Shown one piece after another: positions 1 to 7,525 of a stretch of 32,664 nt of DNA. This DNA is from Defluviitaleaceae bacterium (GTDB taxonomy: Bacteria; Bacillota; Clostridia; Lachnospirales; UBA5962), in the NCBI GenBank assembly GCA_009778165.1, contig WRKF01000175.1, forward strand, positions 1 to 32,664, in the 5' to 3' direction. The notes under the pieces are model-generated. The model did not search any database. It saw only the letters and a list, made by a program, of their open reading frames with translations, and was not told where the DNA came from. Position 1 is the first letter of the stretch; each line of letters starts with the position of its first letter. Position numbers and translations under genes: made by a program.

Positions 1-93
1 CCTAGACCCCTTAATCAGCTGCCTTGTATGACAAATTACGGGGGTGCAGGGGGCTGGCCCCCTGCTGGGGTTTGGGGCAAAGCCCCAAGGTTT
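1..93 (-). terminator. GC-rich double hairpin downstream of Hsp70-B
   Basis: Two GC-rich inverted repeats follow the Hsp70-B stop codon: GGGGCAAAGCCCC around 75-87 and GCAGGGGGCTGGCCCCCTGC at 46-65. They are well placed to end the chaperone operon transcript. No clear T-run follows on the minus strand, so intrinsic termination is inferred. Similar GGGGCAAAGCC or GGGGACCAGCCCC strings recur near 2401, 3598 and 14461, so this may be a genome-wide repeat type. No gene is seen here. Confidence 0.45.
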
Positions 94-2310
94 TTAATCC
101 CAAGGCTCCGCATGTTCGTCTTCTGGCTCGCTGCCTTGCACCATTTCAATATCAGTAATATAAGCATGGGACAAATGCGGGCAGTGGTGTGAGTCATGTT
201 CAAACCCAAAGCTGGCTTTTATATCTCCTGTTGATATATCCTCTTTGCTGCCCACCAGTTTATCATTTATGTAAACCTCATAATAACCGCCATTTGTTAC
301 AGCCATTTTCAACTTAAACTTTGAACCCACCTTCGCTACAGACTTCCCCGCCAGCAGTATATCGCCGCCGCTTTCGTCTAACTGTGCCGCAATAATGCCC
401 AGCACTATGTTAACATGCCCGCCAGGGTGCGGTCTAATGCCTGTTGTGTCTATATTGCACTCTATCTCAAAATTGCTGTGAGCATCTATCGTGTAATGTA
501 CCCCTTCGTCCATTGCACTAATATTGTACCCGTGAAACTCTATAGACTTTTCACTTGCAATAACATGCTCTTTTGGCTCGTTATATTGAGAGCCGTCTGC
601 GTGAAATTCTATATTATCATACCTTTCCCACGTCACATTGCTAAACGTTATGTGCTTGTATTTATGAACAACCCCCTGGTTCAGGGCAGCCCCCTGCTGT
701 AGCGCAAAATCAGTCGAACTCTGGTCTATAGACCTGCCATATTTGGTCATGTCGTCCGGCACGGCAGCTTCGGTTATTGGCAGATCCGTATCCTCTTCGC
801 CCTGCCGTGCTTGCACACGTACAACCCCGTTTTTGTCGTAACTATACTGAACACGTATAACAACGCCTATCACATCACCTCTTTTTGTGTGTTTAATGCC
901 CGTTATTATATATTTGCTCGGTATCACACATTCGAGCGGGTTTCGGTGTGCTCCTTGCAACACATATAGCTCCAGCGTGTTGTCCAAATTTTCCTGTGTA
1001 TAGAACCTAAACTTTTTTGCCAAACGGACAGGGCGGGGGTGGTTTGCTGGTATTATAACCTCGTTATAGTAGTGGGTTTTATCTTCAGATACGGCTATTA
1101 TACCCATGGCGTGTGCTGTTGTTTCCCTAACAGTTAATTCTGCCAAATCGGCAATTTTCACACTTTCCAGCACAGGTCTATGCTCCATCAGGTTACCCAG
1201 GTCTACCATTTTGCTGCCGTCCACTGTTTCTATTGCCAGGGGTGCAAAGGTGTCGTCTTGTTTTGTGGCTTGGATAGCTGCGCCCAGTGCCACGGCTTCG
1301 TCTGGGTTAATGTGGGATATCGGCATTTTGCCGAACATGTTTTTTAAAAACTCGGCTACCGCAGGCATCCTTGTTGATCCGCCAACGAGTAGCACATCTG
1401 TCACATCGCTTGCAGACATGTTAAGCTCGTTTAAAACAAACTGGCACAAATGACCTGTTTGGTTAAGCAGATCTTCTGTTACTTCTTTAAACTCTGCCGC
1501 CGACACATTTACCGCTATTTTGCCAAATGTGGGAACAGTTACAGAAACTTTTGTTGTTTCCAGTGCAGATAGTTTCTTTTTTATGCCCTCTGCCAGGCCT
1601 TGTACTGTGGTCGCTAGCTCTGTATCGTGTTTTGTTTGTGGTGATGTTTGGTCTGCAATTTTGTCCAGCAAAAGGGTTGCCAGGCGTTTGTCCCAGTCCT
1701 TGCCGCCCAAAATGTGGTTGCCTTTTGTGGATACAGTTCTAAGCTCGCCTGTGCCGTCCATCCTAACCATGCTAACATCAAACGTGCCGCCGCCCAGGTC
1801 GTAAACTAAAATATTGGCGTTTTGCCGCCAGTTGTTTAAGCCGTATGCCAGGGCGGCTGCGTTTGGTTCGTCTATCAGTTTTTTAACTTTTAGCCCTGCC
1901 GCTTCGGCCGCTCTCAGCGTTGCTTTGCGTTCAGCAGAAAAAAAGTAGGCAGGTACAGTAATCACAACCTCGTTTATGGAAGTGTTCAGCGCTTGCTCTG
2001 CTTCTTTTTTTAGGTGGGTTAGCAAAATAGTTGATAACTGCTCGGCTGTATATTCGTTGTCGTCTGTGTAAAAGCACGGGTCGTTGTTGCCCATGTGTCG
2101 TTTAAAGGTGGTGGCACAACCGTCCTCGCCAGCTTTAAAAGCGTCGTAGGCTTCTTCGCCCACCAAAACCTCCCCGTTTGCAAACTGTATAACAGATGGG
2201 GTTGTTTTGCTGTCATAGCTGTTTTTTACTATAACCGGTTCGCCGTTGCTGTTTGTAACAGCCACGGCAGAAAATGTTGTGCCAAGGTCTATGCCGATGT
2301 TTATAGCCAT
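94..2310 (-). CDS. Hsp70-family chaperone (Hsp70-B) with extra beta-rich C-terminal domain
   Basis: A 738-residue ATP-dependent chaperone of the DnaK/Hsp70 family, predicted cytosolic. The nucleotide-binding domain is complete: phosphate-1 motif IGIDLGTTFS (5-14), IDEPNAAALAYG (146-157), phosphate-2 motif DLGGGTFDVS (171-180), GGKDWD (202-207), adenosine motif LLVGGSTRMP (307-316) and DEAVALGAA (338-346). A DnaK-like substrate-binding beta domain follows to about residue 530. The usual helical lid is not recognisable. Instead residues about 545-730 look beta-rich, reminiscent of LamG or jelly-roll folds, and the protein ends in an acidic tail, EPEDEHAEPWD. DnaK is normally about 610-640 residues, so this is longer. 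The start has AGGAG 13 nt upstream. It is the last gene of the chaperone operon and lies after a perfect hairpin. It is not the housekeeping dnaK: no grpE-dnaK-dnaJ order is present and the C-terminus is unlike DnaK. The family call is certain; the client and role are unknown. Confidence 0.93.
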   Translation of the reverse strand: MAINIGIDLGTTFSAVAVTNSNGEPVIVKNSYDSKTTPSVIQFANGEVLVGEEAYDAFKAGEDGCATTFKRHMGNNDPCFYTDDNEYTAEQLSTILLTHLKKEAEQALNTSINEVVITVPAYFFSAERKATLRAAEAAGLKVKKLIDEPNAAALAYGLNNWRQNANILVYDLGGGTFDVSMVRMDGTGELRTVSTKGNHILGGKDWDKRLATLLLDKIADQTSPQTKHDTELATTVQGLAEGIKKKLSALETTKVSVTVPTFGKIAVNVSAAEFKEVTEDLLNQTGHLCQFVLNELNMSASDVTDVLLVGGSTRMPAVAEFLKNMFGKMPISHINPDEAVALGAAIQATKQDDTFAPLAIETVDGSKMVDLGNLMEHRPVLESVKIADLAELTVRETTAHAMGIIAVSEDKTHYYNEVIIPANHPRPVRLAKKFRFYTQENLDNTLELYVLQGAHRNPLECVIPSKYIITGIKHTKRGDVIGVVIRVQYSYDKNGVVRVQARQGEEDTDLPITEAAVPDDMTKYGRSIDQSSTDFALQQGAALNQGVVHKYKHITFSNVTWERYDNIEFHADGSQYNEPKEHVIASEKSIEFHGYNISAMDEGVHYTIDAHSNFEIECNIDTTGIRPHPGGHVNIVLGIIAAQLDESGGDILLAGKSVAKVGSKFKLKMAVTNGGYYEVYINDKLVGSKEDISTGDIKASFGFEHDSHHCPHLSHAYITDIEMVQGSEPEDEHAEPWD

Positions 2311-3272
2311 AATAATTAAAGTTCTCCTATGGAATTTCTATGTACCCAGGGAATTGTCGTGAAATTAAGTTCACGACAATTCCCAAAACATGGGTATAGC
2401 GGGGCAAAGCCTCATGTTTTTTTATTCATAGCTTATGTGAAAGCCTGCGGCTTGCAGCACGGTGGCCGCTTGTTTTATAAGCTCGTTTTCTCTTGCTTTC
2501 CAACCACCTGAATCCACTACTTCATCCATTGCTTGGTACGCTTCGCGCCTTTCTTGCAAAAATTTATTGGAGGAGTTTATTATCTGTTCTATAATAGGTA
2601 CAAGGGGATGGGCATCATTAGATTTGGCAACTTGTAGAGCTTTTTCTAGAAAAACCATGGCAACTTTTTGGTCAGCAAATGTTATAGAACCGCCGTTTTT
2701 TGCTCTGTTTCTGTTCCTATAAACCTCGGCTAGGGATAAATAATCTGGTGGGAGCAAGGTGGCATGTGCGTCGTGGTTGCTTAGCCCTTTTTCTATAAGT
2801 TTAAAGCCCTCTGCCGGGTTTTGTATCGTAGCTATTTCATTTGGCTCAAATCTTCTGAGCAGGGGGTTTTCGTGGTGTAGCCCTGTGTATGCTATGCCAA
2901 GCTGAATCTGTGCTATAGATTTACTAGTACTTTCAGAGCCGCTTGTAGCCAGGCTTTGCATGTTTTGTACCCACTCGCTAAAATCTGGTGTTATAATGGC
3001 TACCATTAACTTGGAGTTAGCGTGCCCTGCGGCAGCTGCTTGCCTATAAAGTTTTAGAGCTTCTTGTGGTTTTCTTTCTTGGTTTAGTAAATGTTCTGCT
3101 TTTTGTGCTAGTTGTTCTGGATTCATGTGTGCCTCCCTAAACTTTCTGTCTTCTTCTTCCCTCAACTTTCTGTCTTCTTCCACTAATCGCTCGAATGCTT
3201 CCCCGCAATTTTTACATAAGCCACCTTTAGAATCTTCCATGTATGTTTCGCCGCATTTGTAACACGGCATGC
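2290..3272 (-). repeat. Tandem duplication, copy A
   Basis: Near-identical to copy B at 3487-4488, with an offset of about 1.2 kb. Shared content runs from the first seven codons of Hsp70-B, through the intergenic hairpin, to the zinc ribbon/TPR half of the adjacent gene. The edges are sharp at TATGCCG on the left and CGGCATGC on the right. Copies differ by scattered substitutions and a small coding insertion, so the duplication is not brand new. Confidence 0.85.
2349..2384 (-). repeat. Perfect 15-bp hairpin upstream of Hsp70-B
   Basis: GGGAATTGTCGTGAA (2349-2363) and its exact complement TTCACGACAATTCCC (2370-2384) flank a 6-nt loop. The hairpin lies between the TPR gene stop (2422) and the Hsp70-B start (2310). 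An identical element sits at 3546-3581. No T-run follows, so mRNA processing, attenuation or protein binding is as likely as termination. Confidence 0.8.
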
Positions 3273-3462
3273 GGGGTCCGGTTCCTCGGCTACTTTTGTA
3301 TGCGTTCGATTTACGTCTCCAAAACACGTACCAAACGATAGCTATAAGAATAGCAGTAAAAATCAAGCCACTTGGGTCCTGATCGTATACAAAATCGGTT
3401 ATGCCCAGCAACAATGATGTAAAGACAAAAACCGCAATAACTATTTTCCAAAATATTCCCAT
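2422..3462 (-). CDS. Membrane-anchored zinc ribbon/TPR protein (short paralogue)
   Basis: A 346-residue protein of unknown function. From the chosen start it has two hydrophobic membrane segments (about residues 3-24 and 31-48), a basic stop-transfer WRRK, a zinc ribbon with CYKC (residues 67-70) and CKNC (83-86), a charged helix rich in E, R and K, and then an alpha-helical region resembling TPR/Sel1 repeats (from about 105). The downstream module nearly matches the gene at 3620-5281, but the membrane anchor is unrelated. An upstream in-frame ATG at 3507 would add MAINIGIFDRRFNLF; that stretch is the copied 5' end of Hsp70-B. I chose 3462 because it has its own AGGAGG at 3475-3480 and begins right at the hydrophobic segment. 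The topology suggests a cytosolic C-terminus, where it could meet the Hsp70s. Function is inferred only from operon context. Confidence 0.8.
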   Translation of the reverse strand: MGIFWKIVIAVFVFTSLLLGITDFVYDQDPSGLIFTAILIAIVWYVFWRRKSNAYKSSRGTGPRMPCYKCGETYMEDSKGGLCKNCGEAFERLVEEDRKLREEEDRKFREAHMNPEQLAQKAEHLLNQERKPQEALKLYRQAAAAGHANSKLMVAIITPDFSEWVQNMQSLATSGSESTSKSIAQIQLGIAYTGLHHENPLLRRFEPNEIATIQNPAEGFKLIEKGLSNHDAHATLLPPDYLSLAEVYRNRNRAKNGGSITFADQKVAMVFLEKALQVAKSNDAHPLVPIIEQIINSSNKFLQERREAYQAMDEVVDSGGWKARENELIKQAATVLQAAGFHISYE

Positions 3463-3486
3463 AAATAAGTTAAACCTCCTATCAAA

Positions 3487-4488
3487 TATGCCGATGTTTA
3501 TAGCCATAATAATTAAAGTTCTCCTATGGAATTTCTATGTACCCGGGGAATTGTCGTGAAATTAAGTTCACGACAATTCCCAAAACATGGGTATAGCGGG
3601 GCAAAGCCTCATGTTTTTTTTATTCATAGCTTATGTGAAAGCCTGCGACTTGCAACACGGTGGCCGCTTGTTTTATAAGCTCGTTTTCTCTTGCTTTCCA
3701 ACCATCTGAATCCACTACTTCATCCATTGCTTGGTACGCTTCGCGCCTTTCTTGCAAAAACTTATTGGAGGAGTTTATCATCTGTTCCATAAGAGGTACA
3801 CGAGGGGCATCATAAGGGTTAGATTTGGCAACTTGTAGAGCTTTTTCTAGAAAAACCACGGCAACTTTTTGGTCAGCAAAGGTTACACCGTCTTTTGTTT
3901 TGTTTCTGTTTCTGTAAACGTTGGCTAGGGATAAATAATCTGTTGAGTACAGATTGGCATGTACGTCGTGGTTGCTTAACCCTTTTTCTATAAGTTTAAA
4001 GCCCTCTGCCGGGTTTTGTATCGCAGCTATTTCATTTGGCTCAAAATTTTTGAGCATGGGATTTCCGTAGTCTAGCCCTGTATATGCTATGCCAAGCTGA
4101 ATCTGTGCTATAGAGCTAATGCTCCCGGAGTCGCTTGTGGTTAGGCTTTTCATGTTTTGTACCCACTCGTTAAAATCTGGTGTTACAATGGCTACCATTA
4201 ACTTGGAGTAAGCATACCCTGCGGCAGCTGCTTGCCTAAAAAGTTTTAGAGCTTCTTGTGGTTTTCTTTCTTGGTTTAGTAAATGTTCTGCTTTTTTGTG
4301 CAGTTGTTCTGGATTCATGTGTGCCTCCCTAAACTTTCTGTCTTCTTCTTCCTTAAACTTTCTGTTTTCTTCTTCCCTCAACTTTCTGTCTTCTTCCACT
4401 AATCGCTCGAATGCTTCCCCGCAATTTTTACATAAGCCACCTTTAGAATCTTTCATGTATGTTTCGCCGCATTTGTAACACGGCATGC
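3487..4488 (-). repeat. Tandem duplication, copy B
   Basis: Partner of copy A at 2290-3272. It covers the zinc ribbon/TPR half of the DUF975 fusion gene, its stop, the intergenic hairpin and a remnant of seven Hsp70-B codons (3487-3507). That remnant shows the ancestral order was TPR gene followed directly by Hsp70-B. Confidence 0.85.
3546..3581 (-). repeat. Perfect 15-bp hairpin between the two TPR genes
   Basis: The same GGGAATTGTCGTGAA stem and ATTAAG loop as at 2349-2384, carried along by the tandem duplication. Both stem arms are unchanged between copies although the neighbouring sequence has diverged, which hints at function. Confidence 0.8.
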
Positions 4489-5281
4489 TGTAAGTACCCG
4501 CTCCCAACGATATGGTAGGCTTTGGTGTAGTGGTTGGTTTGGCTACTTCTGAAATGGTGCCATCTGCAAGAGCTATGGTGCCATCTGCAAGAGCTTTGTT
4601 TAACAGTTCGTTATAGTACCCGGAAAATGTAGCCATAATATAGGGGAAATACCATACCGAAAACACTATGATTGCCAAAAGCGTCTCCGTAATTTCCATA
4701 CCAAAAGAGTCGCCTGAAAATAGAAATGTTACAGGGATAGACAGCCCGATAAAAATTAGAACGTGCAGCAGACCCCAACCGATAAACGACAAAGACGCCA
4801 CAAAAAGTTTCATTTTATAACCATATGTCATTTTTCTGGAAAGGTTTATGGCATCTCTCGGTTTTACTTTTGGATATTCTGCCAAAATATACGGTGTCAT
4901 AAAATAACTTATTCCTTTAATAATCCCGGGAACGATAAGCAACAGCGACCAAAGAAATGTAAACAGATAAATCAGCAACATTCCGCCGACTTTCCCAAAA
5001 TAATTCACCTTAAAGCCCGATAAGATCTCCTTTGCAGAAGTCTGTTCCTCTCTGTAAATTTTTGCAAATACAGCAGAAGAATTGGCGATAAGTACGGTAT
5101 CTACAAACAAAAGCGTCACCAGGGAGATGAGTCCGGTTAGTGCCAATTGTGGAAACAGAAAGTTGGGTAACCCACCCAGGTATGTAATTGCAGATAATAG
5201 TAGTAAAGTGGTTATTGCAATAATACGTTGCTTTGCCACGGTTTCACGTGCAGTTGCTTTAATCTCTTTTTTTGATTTCAC
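3620..5281 (-). CDS. DUF975 membrane domain fused to zinc ribbon and TPR/Sel1-like module
   Basis: A 553-residue integral membrane protein of unknown function. Residues 1-230 match the DUF975 pattern: about six hydrophobic segments with the IVPGIIKGISYFMTPYILAE stretch (115-134) and LSFIGWGLL (164-172). A linker follows that includes an exact seven-residue repeat ALADGTI. A zinc ribbon uses CYKC (268-271) and CKNC (284-287). A charged repeat region based on EEDRKFRE spans about 296-320, and helical TPR/Sel1-like repeats run to the end. The start is GTG, with AAGGAG about 8 nt upstream. DUF975 proteins normally lack the zinc ribbon and TPR part, so this is a fusion. It lies in the chaperone operon, 22 nt after a membrane microprotein. 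A plausible role is to tether the Hsp70 machinery or its clients to the membrane, but nothing in the sequence proves that. Confidence 0.85.
   Translation of the reverse strand: MKSKKEIKATARETVAKQRIIAITTLLLLSAITYLGGLPNFLFPQLALTGLISLVTLLFVDTVLIANSSAVFAKIYREEQTSAKEILSGFKVNYFGKVGGMLLIYLFTFLWSLLLIVPGIIKGISYFMTPYILAEYPKVKPRDAINLSRKMTYGYKMKLFVASLSFIGWGLLHVLIFIGLSIPVTFLFSGDSFGMEITETLLAIIVFSVWYFPYIMATFSGYYNELLNKALADGTIALADGTISEVAKPTTTPKPTISLGAGTYSMPCYKCGETYMKDSKGGLCKNCGEAFERLVEEDRKLREEENRKFKEEEDRKFREAHMNPEQLHKKAEHLLNQERKPQEALKLFRQAAAAGYAYSKLMVAIVTPDFNEWVQNMKSLTTSDSGSISSIAQIQLGIAYTGLDYGNPMLKNFEPNEIAAIQNPAEGFKLIEKGLSNHDVHANLYSTDYLSLANVYRNRNKTKDGVTFADQKVAVVFLEKALQVAKSNPYDAPRVPLMEQMINSSNKFLQERREAYQAMDEVVDSDGWKARENELIKQAATVLQVAGFHISYE
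4554..4595 (-). repeat. Perfect 2 x 21-bp tandem repeat in the DUF975 fusion
   Basis: Two exact 21-nt copies (4554-4574 and 4575-4595) encode ALADGTI twice, in the linker between the membrane domain and the zinc ribbon. It looks like a recent slippage duplication that lengthens the linker in frame. Confidence 0.85.
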
Positions 5282-5303
5282 GGTAAATTCTCCTTGAAAT
5301 TCG

Positions 5304-5408
5304 CTAAACGATTTTGTGGTTGTTTAACTTTAAAAAAAGTCCCCTTGTTGCTTGCCAAAAAGTTATAGCTAGGAGTATCCCTATTACTATTAAAATTATT
5401 TTTACCAT
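5304..5408 (-). CDS. 34-residue single-span membrane microprotein
   Basis: A short reading frame with an ATG at 5408 preceded by AAAGGAGATAAGG, giving MVKIILIVIGILLAITFWQA and then TRGLFLKLNNHKIV. The first 18 residues form one membrane-spanning helix and the tail is basic, suggesting N-out, C-in insertion. It lies between the cysteine-rich gene and the DUF975 fusion, in the same direction, and ends 22 nt before the latter's start. Good ribosome binding site, position and composition support translation. Small membrane peptides of this kind often bind larger membrane proteins; here a neighbour such as the DUF975 protein would be the obvious partner, but this is inference. It is too short for homology to be judged by eye. 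Confidence 0.6.
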   Translation of the reverse strand: MVKIILIVIGILLAITFWQATRGLFLKLNNHKIV

Positions 5409-5441
5409 GATACAAACCTTATCTCCTTTGGCAACAAGGGG
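5341..5441 (-). promoter_or_regulatory. Long-range stem pairing the microprotein leader with its coding region
   Basis: The sequence at 5427-5441, next to the ribosome binding site of the 34-residue frame, is complementary to 5341-5359 inside that frame. The stem is 15 bp with a 4-nt bulge. In the mRNA it would place the AAGGAG site at the stem edge and could limit initiation. Directly upstream is a second, perfect palindrome (5439-5458). Confidence 0.5.
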
Positions 5442-5458
5442 GGTATTATAATACCCCC
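5439..5458. repeat. Perfect 20-bp palindrome GGGGGTATTATAATACCCCC
   Basis: A 10-bp perfect inverted repeat without a spacer, between the cysteine-rich gene and the membrane microprotein. On the plus strand it is followed by a run of A, on the minus strand preceded by T residues, so it is not a normal terminator for the operon. It could be an operator or an mRNA stability hairpin. Confidence 0.7.
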
Positions 5459-5482
5459 AAAAAAACCTACGTTCTTAACGTC

Positions 5483-5656
5483 CTACCTTTCTATCTTGTA
5501 ATCGTTACGCTCTGCGGCTTCATAATTACCGCACTCTTTGTAGCCACCGCTACTGCTTTCACAGTAGCCCTCTTTAAAGCTACCTTCTTGGTATGCTGCA
5601 GAATCCCATGGGGTTACCCTGCATTTAGATGATGATGGATCAAAATATGGACACAT
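5483..5656 (-). CDS. 57-residue four-cysteine protein
   Basis: ATG at 5656 follows AAAGGAGAAAAACACT. The product starts MCPYFDPSSSKCRVTPW and has exactly four cysteines, at 2, 12, 32 and 42, in the pattern CPYF, KCRV, YCES and KECGNYE. The spacing suggests a compact metal or Fe-S binding fold, or paired disulfides; it recalls small bacterial proteins of CPY...C...YC...C.NYE type, though I cannot name a family. It has no signal peptide or membrane segment and ends charged (RNDYKIER). It lies 77 nt after Hsp70-A in the same operon. A role as a small chaperone cofactor or redox sensor is conceivable but unproven. The frame and ribosome binding site are convincing. Confidence 0.7.
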   Translation of the reverse strand: MCPYFDPSSSKCRVTPWDSAAYQEGSFKEGYCESSSGGYKECGNYEAAERNDYKIER

Positions 5657-5733
5657 AGTGTTTTTCTCCTTTCGGTAATAAAGTAGTAAAGTAATAAATT
5701 ATCAGGGGCCAAAATTAGTGTTCTGCCCTCTGC

Positions 5734-7521
5734 CTATCCAACTTCCCCTGTTGTTTCTATTGCCGCTATTTTTTGTTTAGATTGCTCAAACTCTTCCCGC
5801 GACAGTATATATTCAGAGTCTCTCTCAAGCTTCTCAACTTCACCTGTGGCGGGGTTTTTTAGAAAAAGCTCTATACCGCTAAGTTTTGCGTGTATAGTAA
5901 CTTCTATCGCTGTGCCTTTGGGCGTTCCTGGTGGTAGCGGCATTGTAACCTCGCCCAAGTTTTTGACCTGCAGAGCGGGGTCGAGATGGGCATCAGAGCC
6001 GTCTGCTTCCGTTAAATGTATGGGCGGAGAGCCCTCAACAGCCCTGTTTTCATAAAGGGCAGTTCTTATCATAGGTGCGTTATCGCTTTGCACAGAATAC
6101 GTTTTTGTCATTTCAACCGGCACTACTTGATCCATAAATATCAAGTTATCAACGTAACTAACAAGATTATTGCCAAACTGTGCCACTCTAGGGCCAAAAG
6201 AGCGGGGAAGTCTGTCTAAAACTTTCATACCCCCTTCAAAGGCGGTAGGTACAGCAGGTGTAATCTCCGCAACTGCCGTAGCCAAATCGTCGCCGCTCAA
6301 ATTAGCGATTTCTTCAGCTGCTGATTCTCCTACCAAATCTGCCAAAATTTCAAACCCTTTGTTTGCTTCTATTTGATCGCTTTCCTCGTCAGAATCTCCG
6401 CCACCTTTAGAAAACATAGAAAACACTTCTTGCAGCAGACCGTCTACCTTTGCAGCAGCAGCAAGTGCAGCCCCTTTTGCAACGGCTTTGTCCGGGTCTT
6501 CCTCTCTCACTTTTTCATCGCCAAACATTGCTTTAACAGCGTTTTTCACCATTGGCATTTTTGTAGAGCCACCCACAAGCAAAACCAAGTCCACGGCATC
6601 TTTGTCTGCATCAGCAGTTTTTAAAACAAAATTAACAACATCAATTGTTTGTTGCAGCAGATCTTTTGTTCTTTCTTCAAACTTATCTTTTTGCACTTCC
6701 AACCTAGTGTTTTCTATCCTAACAGATGTTTTGTCTCTTGCTGACAGTGCTTTTTTTGTATCTTCTACCTTGTTGCGAACCAGCTGCCGCAGATCAAAAT
6801 CTTCGTCAAATTTGTTGCTGTCGCAATCGTTTGCAGGGTCGCCAATGTATAGTTCTTTCAAATAGCTAAATAACCTGTCGTCCCAGTCTTTGCCCCCAAG
6901 CCTGTCATTGCCATCAGAACACCTAACGTCTACAACGGTCTTTTCACCATCAACTATATAGTCTATATAGCTAACGTCAAACGTGCCGCCGCCCAGGTCG
7001 TACACTAATATTTTTTTGTTTTCCTTAAACTCTTTTGACAAAAAATTGTACGCTGCTGCGGTCGGCTCGTTAATTAGCTCCAAAACGTTTAACCCCGCCA
7101 GTTGACCGGCTTGTTTTGTGGCTTCTCGCTCGTCGTTTCCAAAATATGCAGGGCAGGTTATGATAACGTTTTTAACATCATGCCCCTGGGCATTGGCATA
7201 TTCCACAATCCGTTTCAATATCAAGCTAGATATTTCTACGGCGTTGTAGGTTTGGTCATCATACTCCCTTGGAAATGCATCTTCTTTTCCTATCTCCCTT
7301 TTTATAAACTGCACAACCCTGTCTGGGTACATCTCTGCTTCTTCTTTTGCTTGCATCCCCACAACAGGCACACCCCCCTCTTGAAAATACACAGCAGATG
7401 CCAAAAGTGTGCTTGGATCGTCTGGGTTATCAATAATTTCGGGGCGACCGGTATCGTCTAAATGGGCAATAGCAGAGTATGTTGTGCCTAGGTCTATCCC
7501 ATATGTTTTTATTTTTTCCAT
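5734..7521 (-). CDS. Hsp70-family chaperone (Hsp70-A)
   Basis: A 595-residue DnaK-like ATPase chaperone. Motifs seen: YGIDLGTTYSAIA (7-19), LINEPTAAAYNF (149-160), phosphate-2 DLGGGTFDVS (175-184), GGKDWDDR (209-216) and adenosine motif LLVGGSTKMP (314-323). After the ATPase domain comes an acidic, Gly/Asp-rich linker (about 370-385), a helical stretch of about 60 residues not typical of DnaK, and then a substrate-binding beta domain (about 455-560) including MPLPPGTPKG. The helical lid is very short. It starts 4 nt after the GrpE-like gene, with AGGAGG inside that gene's end, so the two are translationally coupled. This pairing supports an Hsp70 with its own exchange factor. It differs enough from DnaK in the linker and lid to be a specialised paralogue. 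Clients are unknown. Confidence 0.93.
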   Translation of the reverse strand: MEKIKTYGIDLGTTYSAIAHLDDTGRPEIIDNPDDPSTLLASAVYFQEGGVPVVGMQAKEEAEMYPDRVVQFIKREIGKEDAFPREYDDQTYNAVEISSLILKRIVEYANAQGHDVKNVIITCPAYFGNDEREATKQAGQLAGLNVLELINEPTAAAYNFLSKEFKENKKILVYDLGGGTFDVSYIDYIVDGEKTVVDVRCSDGNDRLGGKDWDDRLFSYLKELYIGDPANDCDSNKFDEDFDLRQLVRNKVEDTKKALSARDKTSVRIENTRLEVQKDKFEERTKDLLQQTIDVVNFVLKTADADKDAVDLVLLVGGSTKMPMVKNAVKAMFGDEKVREEDPDKAVAKGAALAAAAKVDGLLQEVFSMFSKGGGDSDEESDQIEANKGFEILADLVGESAAEEIANLSGDDLATAVAEITPAVPTAFEGGMKVLDRLPRSFGPRVAQFGNNLVSYVDNLIFMDQVVPVEMTKTYSVQSDNAPMIRTALYENRAVEGSPPIHLTEADGSDAHLDPALQVKNLGEVTMPLPPGTPKGTAIEVTIHAKLSGIELFLKNPATGEVEKLERDSEYILSREEFEQSKQKIAAIETTGEVG

Positions 7522-7525
7522 ATTG

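Noticed and set aside
3463-3507. Upstream ATG of the short TPR gene (MAINIGI start)
   Set aside because: This is the copied start of Hsp70-B. Its ribosome binding site is intact, so some translation from it is possible, but the site at 3475-3480 better fits the protein.
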